From positions 11,666,531-11,730,530 of the forward strand of contig NC_134422.1 in NCBI RefSeq assembly GCF_030867145.1: DNA of 64,000 bases. Direction: 5' to 3'. The position numbers were made by a program, and so were the translations under genes. The notes beneath the pieces are model-generated. The model saw only the letters and a program-made list of their open reading frames with translations. It ran no database searches and was not told the origin of the DNA. The DNA comes from Opisthocomus hoazin. Lineage: Eukaryota; Chordata; Aves; Opisthocomiformes; Opisthocomidae. Shown here in pieces: positions 35,801 to 47,800 of the stretch (the first letter of the stretch is position 1; each line of letters starts with the position of its first letter).

Positions 35801-38800
35801 AAGTAGCTGCCCTCGTGCCCACTGTACAAAGCTCAAGCTGAAGGACCTCAAAGTGAAAGCCAACATTTTAAAATACGCCCACTCATTTCTGGCTGCTTTG
35901 ATCAGAGACACCAAATCTCCTTCTTGCTGATGCTGAGGTAGGCGTGCCAGGCTAGTCGAGGCACGGAGATTGTGTCAAATGGAGTGTCCTGACGCGGAGG
36001 TCGGCTCAGCACTGTCTGGTCTGCACGGCCTGTGTGATGCCACGGGGCATTGCGGCGCTGTCAGAAATGCACGGGCGGGTTTGGCTCTCACGCTTTGTGC
36101 TTTAACCGCAAAGCCCATCCTTCCTGCCTCTGCTGCAGTGCTCGGCGGCCGCCGCAGAATGATTGGGAGCGGTGTGTAAGCTGTCTTGCTCGTCTTGTAG
36201 CGCCTTGTCCACAGTCCTAACTACGGTCTGCCCTTGCACATGTCTGTGACGTGTGTTTGTGCTCATGTGAGTCACACGCACAGCAAGATGAGCATTTTTG
36301 ACCAGGACATGTTTTTGTTTCAAAGGGAAGCATTGGATATCTTCTCCAGAATTTGCAGTTGGAGTTGGCTAATCTATGATGCACCTGAGACTGCAGTCAT
36401 TAATCCCCCGATACTCCATATCTCACAGCTGGTGTCTGCTCCCCAAGCCCTTGCTCACCCAGTGGGACGTGCATTACGGGTGGTGGCACAGGCAGGTATC
36501 CCCAGCCTGGCATGGAGGAGGTGGCAGCCCTGGCAAAGGAGGTGACGGCAGCCAGGGCTGCCTCCACCGTTACTGAGTGATCTACAGACTGCACCAGTGT
36601 TCAAGCACTAGCTTTGGATCGTGGAAACGGCTTCGATGAACAGGGCAGGACTTTGGTGAAGGAGCCCATGCTCCCATGTCTTGCTCTGCCTGTCGAGGTC
36701 CCTTCTTTGGTCTCTCCATCCGTAACTGTGGGGTTGTTTGTCTTTGAAAAGCACCCTGAGATCTGCAGATGAGGAGTGCTGTAAGCAAGCTGGGTGTTCG
36801 TATTAACATGGATCAACACTGGACTGCAAGGGCTTTTGAATGAATATTCAAGAAAAAGTGGTTTGTGTTTATTCTTTCAGGTCCAACAGAATAATTAAGA
36901 ACATGATAAATAGTAAGTGCAAATGATGCATGAAGCATCTGCTAATGCTCAGGGGGGTCACAGAAAAGGAGCCACATTGATCTTTTTTAGCTCAACAGTT
37001 GATGATTTTTATGATTCTGTAACTATAGCCTGGGGTTTTTTTTCTGCTTTTGTAGATGTGGATAAATGTCTTTCCAACCCTTGTCCTGCGCTGGCCACCT
37101 GCAACAACACCCATGGCTCCTATATCTGTCTGTGTCCTCTTGGATATGAGCTGGAAAAAGGGAAGTGCAATTTAGGTAAGAAAACAGAAGTGAAAAACCA
37201 GGGGAGAAAAAGATGGAAATAATTATCTGTAATCTTCTAAAATAAATTAGCCTAGGCTCAGACTAGTTCAGGAGCTGAATGCTCCTCCCAACCACTACTT
37301 TTAACAAGAGCCTTTCACTGTTTATAGAAGTGCAGTGCCTGATGCCTGTCGTGTTGGGGTGCCCTGGGGAGTGGGTGCAGTGATAGCTCAGGGTTTCTTA
37401 AAAACACCGCGACAGAGCGGTGGGCTCAGGCTTGTTAGTAAGGACAGATGGGCCCCTTCTGTTCCTAATGTGTTTTACATCCCCCAAAAAGCGTTGAGCA
37501 GCTTATCACAGCTCCCAGCCCTGCGAACCCAGGCGACGGCGTTTGGCGTGGGAGAAGTGAGTGGGGCTATTGTGTGACCTGGCTTCGGCAGGATCAGCCA
37601 TGTGCGGAAAATTAAGCAGCCGTGAAAGTCTTTGTAAGATCAAGGTCTTGTTTCGTACCTTTAGCATTTTTCATGCAGCACAGTTATTAGCTGGAAGTCA
37701 GGTGCTGACCCCCCTCCTTTCTGTTAGAGGACTCTCAGTCTGAAGGACTTACAATGTCCCATTGTAAAGGGGAATTTGTTTTGCTAGAGTTTCTTCTGAC
37801 CCTTAATCGGCGAGAATTAGAGGCATGGAAATTTTGCTGAGGAAACATGGGTGAGGTGTCCCTGAAGGGTGTTTTGAACATTTCTTCGAGTTGAAAAGTG
37901 TCAGCTTCTAATTTAGAGAGTTGTTTTGATTGTGCCTTGAGCTGGGATATGGGCAGATTGTATAAATACTGTGAAAGTGATTCTCATCTTATTTTTGCCC
38001 GGAGTTGTTACATTAGAGCTGTCTGATATGAAATTTGTGGTGAAGATGGGCTCTGTGGATGGGAAAAAGTGGGAAAGAATTGGAGGCTTTATAATGTTAT
38101 CTGCAATCGTATTTGTTTTTCTGGTCAAACACAAAACTGGAGCTCAGAGTTCTCATTTCCACTGAGTATCTCGTGACACTTAATACAAGATTTAGGGATA
38201 TTATCTCTCCGAGTCCGGACAACTCAGATTATTGCATTCTGCTGCCATGAATCAAATATGAATCTAAGCATGGAAAAATGCATCTTTTGGACCTCTTTTC
38301 AAATGTCATTGCTCATTCTGTACAACAGTTTGAAAAATGAAAATGTCCTTTCTACGGTGCTTTTATTTTGACTTTCTGATTTGCTTTCCTTCTATTGCAG
38401 GGAGGGGGTAAGAGATTTGACACATTTACCCCAAATTATTATAAATAGCTTTGGTGCTTGAAACTGTCTTGTTACTAAATTTACCCAGCTCTCTCTGTGT
38501 TCAGGGGACCTTTCAAATTAGTCTGTGTTTCTGTGTTTCTGTAGGAAATGTATGAACACTGCAGTGAAATGCTGGCTGTTCAGCAGTGTTGAGCACTGGA
38601 ATTTGACTGGGGCTGTGGGAACACCACCGCAGCAACCCTTGGGAAAAATCCCAAGGCTGGGACTTGGCTTTATTGGAGCAGTGACTCTCAGATACGAGTT
38701 TTCTGTCCGCTGTGTGAAGGGGTTTTCCATGCAGACAGCCTCTCATGTAAGGTGGATGAAACCGCAGCTACACAGGGCATGGAGACGTGTTCCTACTAAC

Positions 38801-41800
38801 TTGTCTTATTCTCCTTTTCAGTAAGAATATTTATTGGCCAGGTCCCCCTGAAACTTAATATTACCCATGGGAAGTACTCAGAGCTCCTCCATGTCGAGGG
38901 TGAAATCCTGGCAATGGTGAGTGTCGCTGCCGGGATGGGACAGCTCCCCTTCGCTCCTCTTACGGTTGTTATGGGAAGCCATGAGACTCTGTAGCATGGG
39001 TTTCGCCTTTTTAATAACTGAACCATCCTGGTCTGGTGTAAGTAGGACTGGTGAGACATAGGCTTTTAAATCCCAGCATGCTCCTCTCCCCTGCCCTACC
39101 CCGGCTGTCAAGAGATCTGGCTCCTATGGGGCTTAAGACAGCAAAACGGCCCAGAAAATCCTGAAGCCCTTTCTCTGAAGTGGTGTGGCTGGGTTCATGC
39201 TTCTGCAGCCTCCATCCTTTCCTAGTGTCTTCTGGCTGCGTTGCCTTTTCCAGACCTCAAAAGGGCATTAGTGCTCCTCCAAGGTCAAACATTAAAACAG
39301 TAACTGGGCTTCGTCGTTCATCAGTAAATCTCACAGGTGCTGGAGCTGGTTGGACTGCAGCTGGTGCCACCTCGCTCTTAGCCAAACCCCATGGGATGAA
39401 GCACAGCAGCAGCACCCATCCAAACATACCTTCCTCTTGGTGGAGTCTCCCAGCCATGTTATTGCAGTTCTGTGGCCCTTGGTCAGTTGAGAGCAAGTAC
39501 TAGGTGAGCTGGTGGCTTCCCCATGTGCTGTGCCAGCAGTTGCTCTGAAAAACCCCTGGGCTGGGGATAGGTACATCTCTGTAAGTTGTTGAGCCAGATC
39601 ATTGCATGCATGAGTTTGTCCTGTTAGCTGTTCCTGGGCTGGCTGCAGGTCATCTTGCCCTTTTTTGGAGTAGGTGATTTGGAGATGCTGCCAAAGGAGG
39701 GGGGAGCTGGGGTGGGTACCTTGATGCTGTCAGCGTGGCTTGTGCTGGGCAGTGAACCCAAACAAGCACGCGGATCCAGGGAATCTGTTAGGGAAGGAGA
39801 CTTCTTGGAAGACATGCAATCTCCAAGGGGCTGCTTTGAGCTTGGCCTCACCTGGGGCTCTCTCCCTGCTGACTTCTGGCTCATGCTCGGACTTTGTGGT
39901 CATTGCACAGTGGGGCCCTGGACAGATGCTCATGTTGAAATCTCCAGGTCTTCGTTCTCATCCAAGGCTGCACGATGGTGGCTGCGGCCGTCCCTTGCTG
40001 GCAACGGGACAGTGCAGCTTTCTTATCAAGCAGATGAACTGCTGGGATGCTCAGAGCCCCCTTGGCCTCAGCAGGCATCTCTGGCGAGTGGAGGGCATGG
40101 TGCGGGTGAGCCAGGAGGGCCGTCCCGTGCTGCGTCCTGCCAGGCTGCCTCCCCCCATCATCCCCCGGGACACTAACGGCTGCTCTCTCCTTCCTTGCAG
40201 CTCGATGCATCACTGTCCGGCTTGCCAGGGTACCGCCACTCCACAGTTAAGGCGACTAGGTAAGGTTAAGGCTGCCATGGGAAGAATGAGAAACTCGAGC
40301 GTTCGGGATGTTCAACTTCAGATCCACATTGTCTGTTCTGAGTTGGTGCTGGGCTTGATGCAATCCAGCCCGGCAGTAGCGCAGGGCGTGAGGAATGCCT
40401 GGCCACCTTGCACGTCTCTCCTGGTACACTGCTCCTGGCCTGAGCAGCTCGGGGACGGGCTTGCGAGCTGCCCAGAAGGGATCTGTGGCCAGTTTCAAAG
40501 CGAGCTACCAGCACCCCTTCCAACCCCAAATTTACCTCTCTTGTGTGTGAGGTTGTCCTGTTTTTAAGGCCTGTCGCAATGCACGGCTGTTGCAGTACAT
40601 ATGTGATACAGTGTCTGTGATAAGCATGGCTGGAGTTAAGAAGAGTCTTATATATAAGGTGCTAACAATGACATCAGACTGACCTGTGGTACTCAGGGCT
40701 GTTTTGTTTTGTTTTCTGTTAGGGAGGCAAATTTTGTGCATGTTTCAGTGCAATCCACGTTCTCTTTAGCATCCAATGTGACTTTCTATGACGTTGTCAG
40801 CAGCGTGAAAAGCTACATTCGAGCTTGCAAATCTCCCACCGAAGCCTGCCAGTTCATCTCCAGCCTGAAACCGCTCCACAGAGGTAAACAGCATCTGGAG
40901 GGACTGTGATGGGCAGGGAAAGAGATATTTTATTTGGCTCCTTTTATAACAAGGGGAGAAAGATTTTGGTGTCTGGAAAAACACCTCTGAATCTTTTTTA
41001 TCTTCTTTAAATGGGAGTCATCTTAAGAGCCCTGCGGTACAGAAGGGGTGCAGATGTCAAGCCTTATCTTTGCCACATGTGTGAGAAATCTGCCTCTCTA
41101 CGAAAACATCGTGCAGCACAGGATTAGAGGCAATGTAGGGCAGCCTTTCATCTCTGGGATGTGACACCGAGCCCTGGCCAGATCAAAAAAACAGAAGTCT
41201 TATTCCCCTCGTGCAGCCGGGAGCCGGGGAAACGGCATGAAAGCCAAGAGACAAACACCCCAGTGAAGCTGATTAAAGCCGCTGGCAACTATGGGGGAAG
41301 CTCCGCTCTCCTGCCTGCCCAATTTCAGTGTTGCAGGGTGTAAAAATGGTTCACAATTAAGAGCTTTTGATTTCCGTACCGAATCCTCTACCTGCCAAAG
41401 GGGAACGTGGGTGCAGCACAGAGACACCTGGAGCAGAACATCAGTGTCGTGCAGGACCTTCTCCAGGTGGACTCATCGGTGGTGGTGGCCCTGTGATGGG
41501 TTGTGGTGGCCCCATGGCCTGCACCTCCTGGTCCTTGCTTTCTGAGGGAGCGACAGATGAGACTGAGCCGTGAGAGGTAGCAGTGGAATGCAGAGAGTGA
41601 GCACCCTTGAAAGATGGGCTCCTGCGGGGAGCTCTGCGCCTTCGGGGTTCGAGGCTTTGAGGTTTGGCTTTGAGGATGAAGGCGGCAGCGTTTAGCCTGG
41701 GTCTAGTGGGAAACCCCTTGGATTGTTTTGGCAAAGCAAACACAAAGATGAGAAATTTGGCATGTGCTTTTATTTTAACATGCCATATTTTTAAGCTGCA

Positions 41801-44800
41801 GTCCACTATGGATTGATTAAATTATTTTGGTAGACTTGCTCAGGATATATCTAGCCATTACCTCCAATTCAATGCTTGTGGTAAAGTCTATTTCTAACTT
41901 AAAATAAGCAGAATGAGAAACAAATTATGTTCTTGTTTAAGTACTTAAAAGGAAAGATAATAGATCAAGAAAAAAAAAAGATGATTGGTCTAGCAGGGAG
42001 AGGTTTATAAAAGGTGAGTGCCAAATGAGTGACATGTTTTCCGTAAAATCCTATTTCTCATTAGTATTTTTTCATTTCTTCATTCCATTTAGTCCAACCT
42101 CCCACTAAAAAAAGTGAATCTGTGGACACAATTTCCATCATTTACCCACAGTTTTGCTAAAAGTTCATTGTAACAAATCTGACTCTGAAGTAAAACGCTG
42201 CTTCAAAGTAATGTGAATGAAAGGACAAATTCTTTGTTTGAAAAATGAAAAAATCCAGTGCTTAATACTGAAATGGAAAAAAATTGGTTTGGGCTGAGAA
42301 AAATGGTTTGCTTGATATAAACTTAAAAATTGATTTGTTGAACTGTCTCAGGGACTGAACGTGTTTCAGCTTGAGCCAAACCAAATTTTTCTTTTTCATT
42401 TCCCCCTCTGCCTCTGAGCTGAAACATTTGTTACTGGCTCCCCTCTATTTGCCTGTACAAACGGCAGTAGATACGCAACAAATGGTGACATAGTGTGATG
42501 TTGTCTGTCTCCTAATGGAGCAAATATTATTCAAAAAAAAAAAAAGAGATTAAAGCAGAACAGGAGCTGAATCTGATGCTTGGGGAAAGCAAATGTGCAT
42601 AACGGTGGGTTCAGAGAGAACCGTGCTGATGTTGGCCGCCTCTTCCCGACAGTTGGCAGCTTGTGCAAGCAGAAAGACCCCGAGTGCGACAAGGAAACTT
42701 CTGAATGCACCGACTTCGATGGGATCGCGCTCTGCCAGTGCAAAAGTGGGTACTTCAAGTACAACAAGATGGACCACTCCTGCAGAGGTATTGCTCTTTA
42801 TGTGGTGTATTTTGCCTGAATTTTGCTTAAAGTTTTTCTTCCAGTGGAAGTGAGTGTGTGTGTGTGTGTGTTTATCACTGTGCGTGCAAGAAGCTCAATA
42901 TTATGAATAAATATTAGCAGCTCAGGTTTCTTTTATTTAGTTAGGGAACTTTTCAGCAGACGCTGAAGATACAGTCTCTCTCTAGGAACAATATTATCTC
43001 TTTCTGGAGCACGCTGTGAGTCACAGTGATCAAGAAGAGGGAGAAAGGGGCCCGACTGCTTTGGGCTCCAGTTCAGTGGCACAGAGCAGAGATGACGTGC
43101 GGCTCTGCCTGTTTTGATTTTGTCTGAACTCTCAGCGAACTTAGGAGAAGTGCTTTAAACCCACAAGCTTATATTAGTACTTCATCAATATTTTTAAAAT
43201 AAGTATCTGAAAATGATTATGAATTTATTTTTCAGCTGGGTTCCTAATAGAAATTTTAAACTTAAGGGTTATATTATCTTTCAGCTACTCCTCAGATCAT
43301 GAAATCTGGTTTTGCTACATTTTAAACAAAGTCTTTGTCTGTGTGCAAGTGGTCAAAATGAGTTCTCTAGAATCAGGGTGTCCATTCCCTAGTTCCAGTG
43401 GTCATGGCAGGGATTCTTAGGAAATGGAGTTTTCTGATGACATATCAAGAAGAATTGTGATAGTGGTTGTAGATTGTTTCTGGCAGAATCTGCTGGTTTG
43501 CTGTTGAAATAGGAGGAGATGCTTTGTTGATTCCAAATCCGATCAGAGTGAGAAAAATGTGTCTGGAAATCACTCCTGTGCTGCAGGCTCTGGGATGGAC
43601 ATCTCTGACATGGGCACCGCTGGGTCCCAGGTCGTGGCCCTACCTCTCCTCTGCTCTGCGGCTCCAGGCATAGCATTTCTGCTTTGTGTTTTTCTTCCCT
43701 CCTTTCGTCTTGTATGCTGGAGGAAGGATTTTTATTAGGAAATGCTAACTGTCTCCACCGACTCTTGAGAGGCAGAGAAGGGCTCATGCAGTGAGCTGGG
43801 AGCTGAGCTGACACCTGGGAGGCTTTTGCCCAAATCCTGCTCTGCCACCAACAGTGGGGATCCAGGGCGAGTTACTCCGTTTTTCTTGTCCATGTCCCTT
43901 GCCAAGCAGTGTTGTGAAGATAACTAACTGAAACGCTGTAAGGCACTTGGATATGATGGTTTCAGAGGGGTAAGAGATCTAACACCTTGTCCATGTGGTT
44001 ACGCCCTACTTACAAGTCTTGTTTGCTGTGCTAAATATAAAAAACCCTGTCTGCACACAGCGAGAGCTCAGTTCCACCTTCAGCTCACTGGTCTCAGGAG
44101 GAAACATCTTACTGACCATCCTGAGAGTGCCTGAGGGGCAGGGTTGATATGGGATTTAGGCTGCAGTATAGTGGCATGAGAGTAGCAGCGACTGCATGGT
44201 GCCACGCTCCAGCAAGGTACCAAATTTTCAGCATCACTCTGTTCTCATCCAGGTAAGCCAGGCGGCCAGGATTTTTAAGGGCTTTTTCAAAAGCCAAGCT
44301 ATAGCCCTCATGTGATGTTTGGGGCTGTTTTGTGATAAAAATAGTATACAATACGCCAGCCTTTTTGAAAACCTCTGCCTTCTTAGCGACTAAACAGGAA
44401 CCGAGGTCTCCTAAGCATCCGACCCTCATTGTGGGTTGTGAAAATGTGGCGCGGTAACTCCAATTATAGTATTTGTAAAGAGGGAAATGGCTGTTGTGCC
44501 GCCCTGTCCGGTCTCTCCCATGGGAAGACGGGTGGGGCAGGGGCGACCGGGCACCCTGACCCCAGGGATTGTTCTGCCCTGGCTTGTGGTGTCTGTCCCC
44601 CAGGGCATGCTCAAAAAAGGGTCCCCTGGACCAAGGAAGGGTTGGGTCTCTGAGCCGCAGAAGTTTTGATGTGTTGGCTGTGGTACCTCTCAGTGTGCAG
44701 TTGGGTCGTCTCTGGGTCGTTGCTGGTTTTCAACCTGCCTGGTATCTTCAGGGCTGTTTTAGAAACAGGGTGACAAACTCAATGTGCCAGCTTTTCAAGG

Positions 44801-47800
44801 GCATGCTATTTTTAATAGTACAGAGTGTTTCTGGAGCAAAGCAAGGAGCAGCAAAGCAGGATTCCAAAGAGACACCTGAGTCTCTTCTCTTTTGAGAAGG
44901 TGAAGGCAAAAGACTCCCAAGTAGGAAAGCACAACTTGATAGCTTTGCTTGGCCCCTGACACTTCAGACTTTCCTCTGTTCTGTGTTCATGTTTGAAAGC
45001 TTGCTGAGAGAGTGTGACACCACGAGCTCTCCTGGGACCATGTTCAAAGAAGCAGGAAAGATGCCAGAGGAGAAAGCAAAGTGGCAGGAAGAGGCAGGGT
45101 GAGGACAGGAAAAGGCATCAGCACCAAGCATTTAAGTAAGACAGAGAGATGTACGTTCAGGATCTTGCCTTTCCTCTTTACCCTCGCTGTAGCCGCCTGG
45201 CCCGAGAGCTGTGTGCCGGTGAGGTCCCAGGGCTGCTCCTGCCCCAGGCACGGCTCCAGCTTCAAGACCGCTCAAGGTGTAGGTGCCCTACACCTGTCAT
45301 TGGGCTCGGGCCAAAGGGTGAGCTTAGGTGGGCTCCAGCACCTGCCTGCAGGCACCTCCAGGCCTTCCCAACACGCCAGTGGCGGGCTGGGGCTGGGGTG
45401 CGCGGCGTTGCTGTGCTCGTTAAAGAAGACAACTCCAGCAAGCTGTTGCGGTGATGCCTCCCGCCCCTTCACTGCAGATTTTATTATTCTCTGATCTTGT
45501 GGCTTGCTTTGGTAGAACATTTGCTCCGTAATGTTTTCAATCCACTTCTGTTAGCGGGTGAAAGGAGCAACCCATCCAGTCCCATTTTACTAATGCCTCG
45601 GTGTTATGAATGAGCCATGCAAGGATCCTTTGGGATTCACTTCTCTTGCCCTGGCTGTTTGTTGACTGAGGCTCTTAGCTCTTGTCCAGTTACCTCTGGT
45701 CTCTTCTGTGAATTCAAAGAAACCATCTTAGAGAGAGATAAATAAATCCAGTGCAAAAATCATCATGATGAGATGCAGCAGGGGGGCTACATAAAGAGCC
45801 TCACCCTCCTCATCCCCAGCTCTGGAGGAATAAATGGAATGAAAGAGGTAGTGGGGGAGCAGTGGGGCTATGTAGGGGTGCAAGACCAGCTATCGCAGAC
45901 ATCAGCCCCCCCCGTCACCATTGGTGCCAGTTGCTATGGCAAGCCTGTGCCTAGAACTGCAGCATTCATCATGTGAGCACGTCACTCATCAGCGTCCACA
46001 CACCTTGAGGGAGAACGGCCTGCTGAGTGACACGAGACGCTTAGTACGTGGTAGACAGGCAAACAGTGTTTCAGTATGACGACAAGCAAGGTCACGCATC
46101 CACGAGCAGTGTCTGGCACACTGCGGGTTGCATCTCCTGGAAAGCAGAGACTTGGGCAGAGCTGCGAAGGGGGCCTGGCGGGTGAAGAAGAGGTCCTCAG
46201 CCCTGGCTTGTAAGGCTAATATGGTCCCTGCGTGCACTAAGGGGGCACAGGCAGGCAGAAGAGGGGAATTTATGTTATCCGTGGGCTTGCGACATCTGCT
46301 TCTGGGAACCAGAAATCAAAAGGGTCAAAGAGAACCTGTGAGCGTTCAGAGAAAAGCTGTAATAACCAGGGAGACTCCAGATCTCAGAGCGCTTGGCTTT
46401 ATTAAAGGCGGAAGAGTGATTTGATGGTGAGTAGGAGAAATGTGATCATATAAGCTTCTTCAATCTAGCAAGTAAACTTCCGAAGGCTGGAATTTGACAC
46501 TGGGATTATTCAGACTAGAAAGAAGGTGAAGGTTTTTAATGGTTGGGGAGATTAACTTTATAGGCATCTGACCCAAGGTTGTGGTTGATTGTCTGTCACT
46601 GAAAATATTAAAACCAAAGTTGGATGGTTCTCTAAAATGTAGCTCCAGTTCAACTATTTGATTTGAAACTGGAATTAAATTTAGGGAAGTTCTGTGACCT
46701 GTATTATGAGGGGGAGGTCACAGTCACATTGCTCCCTGCTGGCATCGGTATCACTTGTTATTCGTGCTGGAAGAGCCGTAAACTTCTGCCTCCAGCCGGA
46801 ATACTAGTGCTCTCTCTTGGCTTACTGTGATATTGCCAGCCCATCCTAATGGCCAGCGTTACATGTTTGTCCTTCTTTTCTTCCTTCCTCTCCTCCTGTT
46901 CTAAGCATTTCTGAAAACGCAGTCACTTGCTGTGCCAGAGGGGAAAAGGCATCTGGTGTGCTGGGAGCAGCCGAGGAGGAGGTGAGGGTTTTTCTGCGGC
47001 TCAGCTCTGCTAGAAGCCCCCTCTTCTGCCTCCAGATTTCCTCACACTTGCTGGGGTTAGAGAGCACCCGAGCATTTGGCTGTGGCTTATCCCTACAGTT
47101 AGGGAGCAAGGCAGAGGGAAGAGGGCTTGAGAGCTGCTGCCTCACTGGTTTTAAGCCTATGGTGTTTGAGGGGAAGAAGAGATCCATAAGCATTTTTGTT
47201 TTCACTTAACAATCTAGTTCTATTCCCTGTGGAACGTGCTGCAGGGGTTTCCCAGACCCCTGGGTGATGCCTCGCAGACCCCCAAGGGCTGCTGCGTGTG
47301 CTGGCCCTGGCTTGTCCCGCCACCCAAAGCGGCTCCGTCTGTGTCACTCTTGCTCAGGTCTTTGAGCCACCACCTTTGCTGCCTCTGCAAAAGGCAGCGG
47401 GTTTGCAGGAGCTGTGGTGGGGCTGTTGCTGGGAGAAGTGGTGACCTTACCAGTAGTCTGAGGTTTATAATTGTATGTCCAAAGTATCATCACCTTTTGC
47501 TGTTCATCGGCTGGGTAGTATAATTTTCTCAGCTAATTCAGGTGATGAGATAACTGTCCAGAAGCACAGAAATTATTTTGTTTTGAAGTGATGGTTTCAG
47601 TTTGCCACTAACATTTTGTACGTAACAGTTTTCTCGGTTATTTAGACCTAGTAAATGTAATTTCTTGTCTATCATAAAATACGATATTTCAGAATTTGAT
47701 TTAGCTCCAAATTTGAAAGAAAAGAAAAAAAAGGTGAAAGGAGGCAAAACAGAACATACTGCTCTGGGTTACTCTGACTGTGTTTGCAGAACATTTTGTT

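Noticed and set aside
35733..35930. Cysteine-rich frame as the missing HEG1 EGF exon
   Set aside because: Cysteine count is adequate but spacing does not fit EGF, and no good donor is present in phase. Reported only as an open question.
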